DNA of 64,000 nt from Johnsonella ignava ATCC 51276 (GTDB lineage Bacteria > Bacillota > Clostridia > Lachnospirales > Lachnospiraceae): NCBI RefSeq assembly GCF_000235445.1, contig NZ_JH378830.1:4111-68110 (forward strand), read 5' to 3'. A program made the position numbers and the translations under genes. The notes under the pieces are model-generated. The model was not told the origin of the DNA. It saw only the letters and a program-made list of their open reading frames with translations, and ran no database searches. Below are positions 17,765 through 27,212 of this stretch, one piece after another (position 1 is the stretch's first letter; every line of letters starts with the position of its first letter).

Positions 17765-18760
17765 ATGGGAATTATTGACAAAATTAAAGATAGGGCAAAA
17801 AAAGGTAAAAAGACAATTGTATTGCCGGAATCGATGGATATCAGGACCTTTAAGGCAGCTGAAACGATTTTAAAGGAAGGCATAGCAAAACTTATTATAA
17901 TAGGCACTCCTGATGAAATCCGGAAAAATTCTGAAGGATGTGATATAAGCGGTGCAATGCTTATAGACCCGAATACTTATGAGAAAACAAAGGAATATGA
18001 GGACCTATTTGTTGAGATTAGAAAATCGAAGGGTCTTACTCATGAAGAAGCAAGAAAAATAATATTAAGCGATTACGCCTATTATGGCTGTCTTATGATT
18101 AAGGCAGGTGATGCGGACGGTATGGTGAGCGGTGCATGTCATTCAACAGCCGATACTTTAAGACCGAGTCTGCAGATTATAAAGACAAAGCCCGGTACTA
18201 AGCTTGTGTCGGCATTTTTTTTAATGGAAGTACCTGACTGTAAATATGGAGATGGAGGCGTGTTTGTATTTGCGGATTCGGCACTTGTGCAAAATCCTGA
18301 CTCTGAGGAACTTGCAAATATAGCATTGTCTTCGGCGGAAAGTTTCAAATTCCTTGTAGGAGCCGAACCTAAGGTTGCCATGTTAAGCCATTCATCAAAG
18401 GGAAGTGCAAAGCATTCTGATGTTGATAAGGTTGTTGAGGCCACAAGGCTGGCAAAGGAAATTGCACCGCAATTTCAGATAGATGGCGAACTTCAGCTTG
18501 ATGCCGCCATAGTTCCTGAGATAGCGAGCAGCAAGGCTAAGGGTTCAAATGTGGCAGGCAGTGCCAATGTACTTGTATTCCCGGATCTTGATGCGGGAAA
18601 TATAGGCTATAAATTAGTGCAGCGGCTTGCAAAGGCTGAAGCCTACGGTCCTATGTGCCAGGGCATTGCAAAGCCTGTAAACGACCTTTCAAGAGGCTGT
18701 TCATGGCAGGATATAGTTGGAGTTGTAGCGATAACGGCAGTTCAGGCAATGGCGGAATAA
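17765..18760 (+). CDS. pta: Phosphate acetyltransferase
   Basis: The 331-residue short-type Pta interconverts acetyl-CoA and acetyl phosphate in the cytosol, the first step of acetate formation. Conserved stretches include TIVLPESMDIRT, DADGMVSGACHSTADTLRP, and near the end GSANVLVFPDLDAGNIGYKL and RPV-like 'KPVNDLSRGC'. No N-terminal P-loop domain is present. The ATG at 17765 is chosen over 17738 because AAAGGGGAAG lies upstream of it. ackA follows 72 bases downstream with its own ribosome binding site, the classic ATP-yielding pair. Confidence 0.96.
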   Translation: MGIIDKIKDRAKKGKKTIVLPESMDIRTFKAAETILKEGIAKLIIIGTPDEIRKNSEGCDISGAMLIDPNTYEKTKEYEDLFVEIRKSKGLTHEEARKIILSDYAYYGCLMIKAGDADGMVSGACHSTADTLRPSLQIIKTKPGTKLVSAFFLMEVPDCKYGDGGVFVFADSALVQNPDSEELANIALSSAESFKFLVGAEPKVAMLSHSSKGSAKHSDVDKVVEATRLAKEIAPQFQIDGELQLDAAIVPEIASSKAKGSNVAGSANVLVFPDLDAGNIGYKLVQRLAKAEAYGPMCQGIAKPVNDLSRGCSWQDIVGVVAITAVQAMAE

Positions 18761-18832
18761 AGGATTGTTATACAATAAGATTATATGATTTATAAAAAAG
18801 AAAAATTTGAATTTAAGGAGAAATGTTGAAAA

Positions 18833-20032
18833 ATGAAAATACTTGTAATTAATTGCGGAAGTTCATCACTTAAGTACCAGTTTATAGATATGGATAATGA
18901 AAAAGTGCTTGCTAAGGGACTTTGTGAAAGGATAGGGATATCAGGTTCAAAACTGACCCATGAGCCTGTGGGCGGCGAAAAATTTATAGTAGAAAAAGAT
19001 ATGCCTGATCACAATATAGCAATAAGTCTTGTGATGGAAGCGCTTACTGACAAAGAACATGGTGTTATACGGGATATTTCGGAAATCTCTGCTGTGGGAC
19101 ATAGAGTTGTACATGGAGGTATGAAATATAGTGAATCAACAGTTGTTGACAAGGCGGTTAAGGAGGGAATAAGAGAATGTTTTGATCTTGGACCGCTACA
19201 TAATCCTGCAAATCTTATGGGTATTGAAGCAGTTGAAAAAGCGATACCCGGAGTAAAAAATGTAGTGGTATTTGATACCGCTTTTGGTATGGCAATGCCT
19301 CAAAAGGCATGCAGATATGCAATTCCAAATGAATATTATGAAAAATATTCAATAAGAAGATATGGATTTCATGGTACAAGCCATATGTTTGTATCAGGTG
19401 AGGCTATAAAATTTGCAAACCTGAATCCTGAAAATGCAAAAGTGATAGTATGCCATCTTGGAAATGGTGCATCAGTGTCTGCTTCAATAGGCGGAAAATG
19501 TGTTGATACTTCTATGGGGCTTACTCCTCTTGAAGGTCTTATAATGGGCACAAGATCAGGAGATCTTGATCCGGCTATAATACAGTTTATAGCAAATAAA
19601 GAAAACAAAACTATTAATGAGCTGCTTGATATTTTAAATAAGAAGTCAGGTGTACTCGGTATGAGCGGAGGAATTTCCTCTGATTTCAGAGATATTGAAA
19701 AAGAAGCTCAAAAAGGCAATGAGCTTGCAAAAACGGCACTTGAGGCATTTAAATACAGAGTTGCAAAATATATAGGTGCTTATGCCGCTGCTATGAACGG
19801 AGTTGATGCCATAGCATTTACTGCCGGTATAGGTGAAAATGATATAGAAGGTCGCAGGGATATATGCAGTTATCTGGGCTATCTCGGAGTCGAGATAGAT
19901 GAGAAAGCCAATGATGTGAGAGGAAAGCTTACACTTATATCAAAACCGTCATCAAAGGTTAAGGTAATGCTTATACCTACTAATGAGGAGCTTGCTATAG
20001 CAAGAGATACAAAAAGGCTTATAAACGGTTGA
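18833..20032 (+). CDS. ackA: Acetate kinase
   Basis: The 399-residue kinase makes ATP from acetyl phosphate, closing the acetate fermentation branch. It begins MKILVINCGSSSLKYQ and holds the ASKHA signatures VFDTAFG, YGFHGTSH with the catalytic His, and GNGASVSA and TAGIGEND in the ADP-binding part. It is full length. AAGGAG lies 14 bases before the ATG. An 8-bp inverted repeat (20046-20053 with 20070-20077) after the gene may be a weak terminator. Confidence 0.97.
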   Translation: MKILVINCGSSSLKYQFIDMDNEKVLAKGLCERIGISGSKLTHEPVGGEKFIVEKDMPDHNIAISLVMEALTDKEHGVIRDISEISAVGHRVVHGGMKYSESTVVDKAVKEGIRECFDLGPLHNPANLMGIEAVEKAIPGVKNVVVFDTAFGMAMPQKACRYAIPNEYYEKYSIRRYGFHGTSHMFVSGEAIKFANLNPENAKVIVCHLGNGASVSASIGGKCVDTSMGLTPLEGLIMGTRSGDLDPAIIQFIANKENKTINELLDILNKKSGVLGMSGGISSDFRDIEKEAQKGNELAKTALEAFKYRVAKYIGAYAAAMNGVDAIAFTAGIGENDIEGRRDICSYLGYLGVEIDEKANDVRGKLTLISKPSSKVKVMLIPTNEELAIARDTKRLING

Positions 20033-20173
20033 TATTTTATCTGATATAGTATATCATGTCTCATGTCGGTATACTATAATGCTTTAATTTCCCGGTGAAA
20101 TTGTGCTTAGGAATACGGTGCAGAGGGAAATCTATGTCAGTATAATTATAGTAACGATATGGAGGTTTTTGCG

Positions 20174-21196
20174 ATGGTTACAGTAGCGGTTGATGCTATG
20201 GGCGGAGATTATGCACCTGATGAAATAATACAAGGCTGCCTTGATGCACTAAAGAAAAATAATGAGGTTTCAGTTAAACTTGTAGGGAAACAGGATATAA
20301 TAAATAAGGTGCTTGGAGAAAGAGCTCCGGGAAAAGATGATTATGATAAAAACAGGCTTAGTATAGTAGATGCTTCCGAGATAATCACAAATGAGGAGCC
20401 GCCGGTGGCAGCGGTGCGTTCAAAGAAAGACTCTTCAATAGTTTTAGCTATGAACCTTTTAAAAAATAATGAAGCCGATGCCGTAATATCTGCAGGAAGT
20501 ACCGGAGCACTTCTTGTAGGAGGACAGCTTATAGCAGGCAGGATAAAAGGTGTACATAGGGCTCCGCTTGCACCGCTTTTACCAACCGCCTGCGGAGTGT
20601 CGCTGCTTATAGATTGCGGTGCAAATGTTGATGCAAGACCTGAACATCTTATACAGTTTGCCCGTATAGGATCAATTTATATGGAAAAAATGCTGGGAGT
20701 AAACAGTCCTAAAGTTGCAATAGTAAATATAGGTGCTGAAGAAGAAAAAGGAAATGCACTTGTTAAAGAAACCTTTCCTCTGCTTAAATCATGCAGTGAT
20801 ATAAATTTTATCGGCAGCATTGAGGCTAGAGAGATTCCCCGGGGAGGTGCCGATGTTATAGTATGTGAGGCATTTACAGGCAATGTAATACTTAAGCTTT
20901 ATGAAGGTGTAGGTGCGACTTTGCTTGAAAAAATTAAAGGTGCGTTTAATGAAGGATTTTTAACAAAGATAGGTGCACTGCTTGTAAAAAATTCACTTAA
21001 GAAAGCCTTAAAGGATTTTGATGCTTCAAACTACGGAGGGGCACCGCTTTTAGGGCTTAAAGGGCTTGTAGTTAAAGTGCACGGCAATTCAAAGGCAAAC
21101 GAAGTCAGTAATGCTATAGCACAGTGTATAGATTTTAAAAAAAGCGGCTTAAATGAGCTTATAAAAGAAAGCATGGAAAATAACTGGAGCCGGTAG
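20174..21196 (+). CDS. plsX: Phosphate acyltransferase PlsX
   Basis: The 340-residue enzyme makes acyl phosphate from acyl-ACP for phospholipid synthesis. It begins MVTVAVDAMGGDYAP, the standard PlsX opening, and contains SAGSTGAL, LIDCGANVDARPEHL and a C-terminal YGGAPLLGL signature. The ATG at 20174 is preferred over 20159 because TGGAGG lies just upstream of it. The usual yceD-rpmF pair between ackA and plsX is missing. acpP, its substrate carrier, and then rnc and smc follow in the common Firmicute order. Confidence 0.96.
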   Translation: MVTVAVDAMGGDYAPDEIIQGCLDALKKNNEVSVKLVGKQDIINKVLGERAPGKDDYDKNRLSIVDASEIITNEEPPVAAVRSKKDSSIVLAMNLLKNNEADAVISAGSTGALLVGGQLIAGRIKGVHRAPLAPLLPTACGVSLLIDCGANVDARPEHLIQFARIGSIYMEKMLGVNSPKVAIVNIGAEEEKGNALVKETFPLLKSCSDINFIGSIEAREIPRGGADVIVCEAFTGNVILKLYEGVGATLLEKIKGAFNEGFLTKIGALLVKNSLKKALKDFDASNYGGAPLLGLKGLVVKVHGNSKANEVSNAIAQCIDFKKSGLNELIKESMENNWSR

Positions 21197-21362
21197 ATAT
21201 AAAGATGTTCTTTAAGCACAATAAAACCGTCTGTAAAAGCAGTCCGGCAATATAAAAATAAATATATCCACACATGAAGAATACATTTATTATATATAAG
21301 GGGTTAAGCAGAGATAAAATATATACGGATATTTTAAATTATATATTTTTCAGGAGATTTTA

Positions 21363-21594
21363 ATGGAATTTGAAAAAATAAAAAAAATACATTGCAGAAG
21401 TTTTAAATATAGACGAAGATGATATAACACCTGAATCAACATTTATAGATGATCTCGGTGCAGATTCACTTGATATATTTCAGATAATTATGGGTATAGA
21501 AGAAGAATTTGACATTGAAATACCTCAGGATGAAGCTGAAAAAATCTCTACTGTTAAAGATGCGGTGGACAAGATAAAAGAAAGTGTTGGCTAG
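21363..21594 (+). CDS. acpP: Acyl carrier protein, reading frame interrupted
   Basis: The gene encodes the ~76-residue carrier of growing fatty acids. The main frame contains AEVLNIDEDDITPESTF and the phosphopantetheine site DLGADSLD (Ser in 'DSL'), and ends KDAVDKIKESVG. The start, ATG at 21363 after CAGGAG, is in a different frame: MEFEKIKK. An A7 run at 21381-21387 separates them. Removing one A gives MEFEKIKKYIAEVL, a normal ACP N-terminus. ACP is essential and lies between plsX and rnc, so either the sequence has a +1 error, the ribosome or polymerase slips here, or another acpP exists elsewhere. Confidence 0.85.
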
Positions 21595-21611
21595 GTTTTA
21601 AAAATCTTATG

Positions 21612-21647
21612 AGGCTGGGAGTCCGCTATATCGCAGACTCTCAGCCT
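21612..21647 (+). promoter_or_regulatory. Long hairpin ahead of rnc
   Basis: AGGCTG-GGAGTC (21612-21623) pairs with GACTCT-CAGCCT (21636-21647) with one G-U pair; a single mismatch then precedes an inner GC/GC. No T-run follows, so it is not a normal terminator. It lies between acpP and the predicted TTG start of RNase III and could be a processing or autoregulation site cut by RNase III. Confidence 0.5.
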
Positions 21648-21683
21648 GTATATAACTATAAAATATATCACGGAGAAAAAATA

Positions 21684-22370
21684 TTGAATTATATTAAAAA
21701 ACTTGAAAGTATTATAGGATATAATTTTAATGATAAAAAGCTGCTTACACTTGCACTTACTCACAGTTCGTATGCAAATGAACTAAGGCTTGGAAAGACA
21801 GGTTCCAATGAAAGGCTTGAATTTCTGGGAGATGCCGCCCTTGAGCTTATAAGCAGTGAATTTTTCTTTAATAAATACGAGCATGAAACAGAAGGGTATC
21901 TAACAAAGACAAGAGCTGCTTTTGTATGTGAGCCTGCACTTGCCTATTGTGCGGAAACGATAAATCTCGGTTCCTTTTTAAGGCTTGGGAAGGGCGAGGC
22001 ATCTACGGGCGGTAGGCTGCGTTCAAGTGTTTTATCTGATGCTCTTGAAGCACTGATAGGTGCTGTATATCTTGACGGTGGTTTTGCTAGTGCAAAAGAA
22101 TTTGTACTTAGGATCGTATTAAATGATATTGAAAGTAAGAGATTCTTTTTTGATAGCAAGACTATCTTACAGGAAAATATACAAAAGGATTCGGGCATGG
22201 ATCTTGAATATAAGCTTATCTCAGAAGACGGACCTGATCATATGAAGACATTTACCGTATCTGTAAATGTTTCAGGAAAAGAAATTGCAAGAGCTGAGGG
22301 CGGAAGTAAGAAAAGCGCTGAACAGCTTGCTGCTCATGAAGCGTTAAAAAAACTTGGAGTTATTAAATAA
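21684..22370 (+). CDS. rnc: Ribonuclease III
   Basis: The 228-residue double-strand RNA endonuclease processes rRNA and mRNA. The signature NERLEFLGDAALEL holds the catalytic acidic residues; the second Glu/Asp cluster is in LSDALEALIGAVYLDGG; the C-terminal dsRNA-binding domain runs from about 150 with 'GKEIARAEGGSKKSAEQLAA'. The TTG at 21684 is chosen as the start because GGAG lies 8 bases upstream and the length fits the family. The in-frame ATG at 21609 lies at the foot of a hairpin with no ribosome binding site. Only 1 base separates its stop from the smc ATG. Confidence 0.95.
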   Translation: MNYIKKLESIIGYNFNDKKLLTLALTHSSYANELRLGKTGSNERLEFLGDAALELISSEFFFNKYEHETEGYLTKTRAAFVCEPALAYCAETINLGSFLRLGKGEASTGGRLRSSVLSDALEALIGAVYLDGGFASAKEFVLRIVLNDIESKRFFFDSKTILQENIQKDSGMDLEYKLISEDGPDHMKTFTVSVNVSGKEIARAEGGSKKSAEQLAAHEALKKLGVIK

Positions 22371-22371
22371 T

Positions 22372-25300
22372 ATGTATTTAAAAAAAATTGAGGTTCAGGG
22401 TTTTAAATCATTTGCAAATAAAATAGTATTTGATTTCCATCGAGGTATTACGGGAATTGTAGGTCCGAACGGTTCAGGCAAAAGCAATGTATCTGATGCC
22501 GTAAGGTGGGTGCTTGGTGAGCAGAGTGCAAAACAGCTCAGGGGGCAGAATATGCAGGATGTTATATTTTCAGGAACTGAGCTGAGAAAACCTCAAGGTT
22601 ATGCCTTTGTAGCAATTACTATGGACAATTCGGATCGTACTTTGACAATTGATTTTGATGAAGTTACAATCTCAAGGCGTATATATCGTTCAGGTGAGAG
22701 CGAATACATGATTAATAATTCTACATGCAGACTTAAGGATATAAGTGAACTTTTATATGATACAGGCATAGGCAGAGAAGGCTATTCAATTATAGGCCAG
22801 GGGCAGGTTGATAAAATCCTTAGTAAAAAAAGTGAGGACAGAAGGGAACTTTTTGATGAAGCTGTCGGAATCACAAAATATAAAAGGAGAAAAGAACTTG
22901 CACAGAAAAAGCTTGAAAATGAAAGGGCAAATCTTTTAAGAATAGGAGATATAATTGATGAGCTTGAAAAACAGACAATTCCTTTAAAAAAGCAGTCAGA
23001 TACTGCAAAACGGTATCTGAAGATTAGAGATGTTCTTAAAAAGGCTGAGTCGGCAGTTTTTGTAAATGAATATGATGATTTGAATTTAAAGCTTTCCAAA
23101 GTAGACAAATACGAAATCATAGCCAAGGAAGATATGAAGCAGGCGTTAGAAGTACATGATGAACTGAAAACAAGATATTCCGAACTTGAAGAAAAAGTTG
23201 TACAGCTTGAAGCGTGTATTGAAGAATACAGGAAAAAGCAGGCTCAGGAAAATATGACACTGCATGATAATGAGAGTAAAATTGAACTGTTTAAAGAACA
23301 GATAAAATCTGAAAAGGCTAATTCGGAACATATTAATTCAAGAATTATTAATATAGAGAATGATATAAGTGATAAAAAAGCTTTAATTAAACAATATGAT
23401 GAAAAACTTAACCGGCTTCTTAAGACGCATGAAGAGGCGGACGGCATGTATAAGGTTTCGTGTAAGGAGCTGGAGTATGCGGATACTGAGCTTAAAGATC
23501 TTTCAAAGCTGATTGAAGCTGCAAAAGATAAGATGATTGCGGCAATACGTCAAAGAGCGGATCTTTATGCACAAAAACAAAAATATGAGCTTATACTTGA
23601 ACAAGGACGACTTAAAAAAAGTGAGGCTGCAAACAAGATTCTTTTAATAAAATCGGAAGAGTCAGCCGTTGTTAAAAGGTATGAGGATGAAAAGAGAAGT
23701 CTTGACAAACTTATACTTGAAATGGATGAAACTCTTTCAAGTATACACGGTTTTGAAGAAGAAAAAAAAGATTGCGAAAAAAGAGCAGGAATAATTTCAA
23801 CTTCTCTTGCCGATATGCAGAAACAGTTCCAGACGGATACTGCAAGACTTGAGTCGATGAAAAATCTGGCTGAAAGGTATGAAGGCTATGGCAATTCAAT
23901 CAGGCATGTCATGGATACCAGAGACCGTATAGGCGGTATATATGGGGTTGTAGCGGATATAATAGAACTTGAAAGGAAGTATGAAACTGCAGTTGAAACA
24001 GCTCTTGGAAGCAGGATACAGAATGTAGTTACAGATTCCGAGGAGACTGCGAAAGCTTTAGTTGAATATCTTAAAAAACATAAGTATGGCAGAGCCACAT
24101 TTCTTCCTTTAAGTGCTATGCAGGGGAAAAAGGTATGGAACGCCGAAAATCTGCTTACAGAAAAAGGAGTTATAGGTATTGCTTCATCACTTGTAACTAC
24201 AAAGGAGTCGTTTAAGAATGTTATAAACTATCTGCTTGGCAGAGTTTTAGTGATTGATAATATTGAAAATGCTGTAAATTTTGCTAAAAAATACAACTAT
24301 GAATACAGGCTTGTAACTCTTGAAGGTGAAGTTATAAACCCCGGCGGTGCTATAAGCGGAGGTGCTTTTAAAAATGAAAATAATCTTCTTGGAAGAAAGA
24401 GGGAGATAGAGGAGCTTGAAAAAAAGACCGCTGATAGTTTAAAACAATATGAACGGTTTAATGAGGAATTTGAAGCTGCAAGGCAGAAACTTGCAGGATG
24501 TAAACAGAATTTAAGAGCTTTAAATGAAAAAAGGCAGGAGCAGCTGATTAATAAATCAAAGACTGAAGTTTTGTTGAATTCACTTTACAAAAAGGTTGAA
24601 GAAATCAGAAAAAATTCAGAAGGCATACTTGAGGAAAATCTTAGATTTGATGAAGAGATAAACCATGCGAAACAGCTTGAACATGAACTAAATGAAACAT
24701 TAAAGGCATGGGATGAAAAAAATCGTGATACCGAAAATACAGATGCCAGAAATAATGAGGAATTTGAACACAGAAAAAAGCTGCGTGATGAGCTTGTACT
24801 TAAGGTAAATGAGTTTGTATTAAATATTTCAAATATAAAACAAAATATTGAGTATACTAAGGAGAGTTTAAGCAGGGTTAAAAATGAAATTTCTTTGCTT
24901 GAATCTGAAAAAGAAGGGCTTGATGAAAGAATAAGGTGCAGTTTTAAGAATATTGAGGATAAAAAGAGGCTGATAGATGTTATCAATGTTAAAATTTCAG
25001 AAATAAGAAAAGAAGCTGATAAAACTGCATGTATGATGGAGAGTGTTTTTAAAGAAAAAAACAAAAAATCCGATGAGCTTAAAGGTCTGTTTGGTGAAAA
25101 TGATGCCGCCTCAAAGCGTATTGCCGAGATTGACAAGGAGCTTTTAAGGCTTGCCACAGGAAGGGAGCGAACTCAGGAGAAGATATCGGAGCTGTCATCA
25201 TATATGTGGAATGAATATGAAATTACTTACCAGACAGCGTGCAATCTTGATTACGAAGATAATTCCGATTTGAGTTTTACTGACGGTAAAAGTCTTTTAG

Positions 25301-25968
25301 AAAGTGATAAAAATACTCTTAAAAAACATGTTGAGAAGCTTAAGTCGGATATAAGGGCACTTGGAAGTGTAAATGTCAATGCCATAGAGGACTACCGTGA
25401 ACTGAGTGAAAGATATGAGCTTATGAAAACCCAGCATGATGATATAGTTGAAAGTGAAAAAAGTCTTGTTAAAATAATAGATGAACTTGACTCAGGTATG
25501 AGAAAAAGATTTATGGAAAAATTCAAAGAGATTGATTCACAATTTAATAAAGTTTTTAAAGAGCTTTTTGGCGGAGGAAGCGGAAGACTTGAACTTGAGG
25601 AAGGTACTGATTTGCTTGAGGCGGATATAAGCATAATTGCACAGCCGCCGGGTAAAAAGCTTCAAAATATGCTGCAGCTTTCAGGCGGTGAAAAGGCACT
25701 GACTGCTATATCACTGCTTTTTGCAATACAGAATCTAAAACCTTCTCCTTTTGCACTGCTTGATGAGATAGAGGCGGCACTTGACGATTCCAATGTTGAC
25801 AGATTTGCAAAGTATCTGCATAAATTAAGTCCAAGGACACAGTTTATAGTTATAACACACAGAAGGGGTACTATGGTGGGTTCCGACAGGCTTTACGGTA
25901 TTACAATGCAGGAAAAGGGTGTTTCGACTCTTGTTTCAGTAAATCTTGTAGAAAATGATTTGAATTAG
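22372..25968 (+). CDS. smc: Chromosome segregation protein SMC
   Basis: The 1198-residue condensin ATPase organises and separates chromosomes together with ScpA and ScpB (not in the window). The layout is canonical: ATP-binding head with MYLKKIEVQGFKSFANK and Walker A GPNGSGKSN, a long coiled coil, a hinge (about 510-660, 'GGIYGVVADII' and 'NPGGAISGGAFKN'), a second coiled coil, and the C-terminal head with LSGGEKALTA and Walker B LLDEIEAALDD. The ATG at 22372 is the family start; GGAG in the end of rnc serves as ribosome binding site, so translation is probably coupled. Confidence 0.97.
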   Translation: MYLKKIEVQGFKSFANKIVFDFHRGITGIVGPNGSGKSNVSDAVRWVLGEQSAKQLRGQNMQDVIFSGTELRKPQGYAFVAITMDNSDRTLTIDFDEVTISRRIYRSGESEYMINNSTCRLKDISELLYDTGIGREGYSIIGQGQVDKILSKKSEDRRELFDEAVGITKYKRRKELAQKKLENERANLLRIGDIIDELEKQTIPLKKQSDTAKRYLKIRDVLKKAESAVFVNEYDDLNLKLSKVDKYEIIAKEDMKQALEVHDELKTRYSELEEKVVQLEACIEEYRKKQAQENMTLHDNESKIELFKEQIKSEKANSEHINSRIINIENDISDKKALIKQYDEKLNRLLKTHEEADGMYKVSCKELEYADTELKDLSKLIEAAKDKMIAAIRQRADLYAQKQKYELILEQGRLKKSEAANKILLIKSEESAVVKRYEDEKRSLDKLILEMDETLSSIHGFEEEKKDCEKRAGIISTSLADMQKQFQTDTARLESMKNLAERYEGYGNSIRHVMDTRDRIGGIYGVVADIIELERKYETAVETALGSRIQNVVTDSEETAKALVEYLKKHKYGRATFLPLSAMQGKKVWNAENLLTEKGVIGIASSLVTTKESFKNVINYLLGRVLVIDNIENAVNFAKKYNYEYRLVTLEGEVINPGGAISGGAFKNENNLLGRKREIEELEKKTADSLKQYERFNEEFEAARQKLAGCKQNLRALNEKRQEQLINKSKTEVLLNSLYKKVEEIRKNSEGILEENLRFDEEINHAKQLEHELNETLKAWDEKNRDTENTDARNNEEFEHRKKLRDELVLKVNEFVLNISNIKQNIEYTKESLSRVKNEISLLESEKEGLDERIRCSFKNIEDKKRLIDVINVKISEIRKEADKTACMMESVFKEKNKKSDELKGLFGENDAASKRIAEIDKELLRLATGRERTQEKISELSSYMWNEYEITYQTACNLDYEDNSDLSFTDGKSLLESDKNTLKKHVEKLKSDIRALGSVNVNAIEDYRELSERYELMKTQHDDIVESEKSLVKIIDELDSGMRKRFMEKFKEIDSQFNKVFKELFGGGSGRLELEEGTDLLEADISIIAQPPGKKLQNMLQLSGGEKALTAISLLFAIQNLKPSPFALLDEIEAALDDSNVDRFAKYLHKLSPRTQFIVITHRRGTMVGSDRLYGITMQEKGVSTLVSVNLVENDLN

Positions 25969-26155
25969 TTGAATTTTTATTATATTATTGTATCACTCTC
26001 TAAATAAATGATAATTTATCAAAGTCGGAGGGTGGTGTATGGATGTGCTGAAATCGCATAAGAACAGAACAAAGCATCTGCGATTTTAGTACAGGCAACG
26101 CTTAATCAGTATTATTATGAAATATACAGTTATATACTTATAGGAGGTTATGTAA

Positions 26156-27088
26156 GTGAGTATTGAGGGGAAAAAAAAGGGTTTTTTTGCAAAACTCGTT
26201 GATGGGCTTTCAAAGACAAGAGATGCACTTGTAAAAGGGATTGAAAATGTTTTTTCGGGTTATGATGCAATAGATGATGATTTTTATGAGGAGCTTGAAG
26301 AAACTCTTATAATGCTTGATGTCGGTATACATGCATCAACCGATATAATTGAAGAATTAAAAGAAAAGATTAAAAAAGAACATATAAAAACTCCGGCAGA
26401 ATGCAGAACACTTCTTATTGACGGCATTAAGGAGCGTATGAAAACGGCAGATAATGACTATGACTTTGAGGATAAAAAATCAGTGGTGCTTGTGATAGGT
26501 GTAAACGGTGTAGGTAAAACTACTACTGTTGCAAAGCTTGCCTCACGCTTTAAGGAAAATAAGATGAAGGTATTAGTTGCCGCCGCCGATACATTTAGGG
26601 CAGGTGCCATAGAACAGCTTAAGGAATGGACCGACAGGGCAGGTGTTGATCTTATCTCGCAGCATGAAGGCTCCGATCCTGCTGCCGTAGTATATGATGC
26701 ATGTAAGGCTGCACAGGCTAGAAATGTTGATGCCCTTATATGTGATACGGCAGGCAGACTTCATAATAAGAAAAACCTTATGGAGGAGCTTAAAAAGATT
26801 AACCGTATAATTGATAAGGAGTATCCCGGGGTTATAAGGGAAACTCTTCTTGTGCTTGATGGTACTACAGGACAGAATGCTCTTGAACAGGCACGACAGT
26901 TTAAAGAGGTTGCGGATATAAGCGGTATTGTACTTACCAAGCTTGATGGTACTGCAAGAGGAGGTATAGTGATTGCCGTGCAGTCGGAACTGGGTATTCC
27001 GGTAAAATACATAGGAGTAGGAGAGAAGCTTGACGACCTGAACAGATTTGATTCCGACGAGTTCGTAAACGCCCTTTTCGGACTTTAA
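26156..27088 (+). CDS. ftsY: Signal recognition particle receptor FtsY
   Basis: The 310-residue GTPase receives SRP-ribosome complexes at the membrane. It has the N domain (about 1-95, 'FYEELEETLIMLDVG'), the G domain with GVNGVGKTTT (115-124), DTFRAGAIEQL, DTAGRLHNK and the guanine motif TKLDGTARGG. Only a short charged N-terminal extension precedes it, typical of Firmicutes. The start is GTG at 26156 with AGGAGG 9-14 bases upstream. It follows smc as in many Firmicutes, but ffh and rpsP are not behind it. Confidence 0.96.
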   Translation: MSIEGKKKGFFAKLVDGLSKTRDALVKGIENVFSGYDAIDDDFYEELEETLIMLDVGIHASTDIIEELKEKIKKEHIKTPAECRTLLIDGIKERMKTADNDYDFEDKKSVVLVIGVNGVGKTTTVAKLASRFKENKMKVLVAAADTFRAGAIEQLKEWTDRAGVDLISQHEGSDPAAVVYDACKAAQARNVDALICDTAGRLHNKKNLMEELKKINRIIDKEYPGVIRETLLVLDGTTGQNALEQARQFKEVADISGIVLTKLDGTARGGIVIAVQSELGIPVKYIGVGEKLDDLNRFDSDEFVNALFGL

Positions 27089-27212
27089 TATCCGGATTAA
27101 ATTCAAATGTTTTCAGCTAAACACTTTCAGTAAGGTGTTTTAGCCGTGCGGCAGCCTTATCTTTTAAGTTGAAATATTTAAAAATATACAGAGAGGATTT
27201 TGCAGGGATTTT

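Noticed and set aside
21609..21683. Upstream start of rnc at the ATG at 21609
   Set aside because: It lies at the base of a hairpin without a Shine-Dalgarno and would add 25 residues not seen in RNase III.
24585..25157. Long Ser-rich frame on the minus strand within smc
   Set aside because: It is the antisense shadow of the smc coiled coil and has no start signal or family resemblance; the same holds for the other reverse frames inside known genes.
27089..27212. Fluoride riboswitch upstream of the CLC gene
   Set aside because: The conserved GGNGAUGG and CUGAUG segments are absent; only a weak hairpin is visible.
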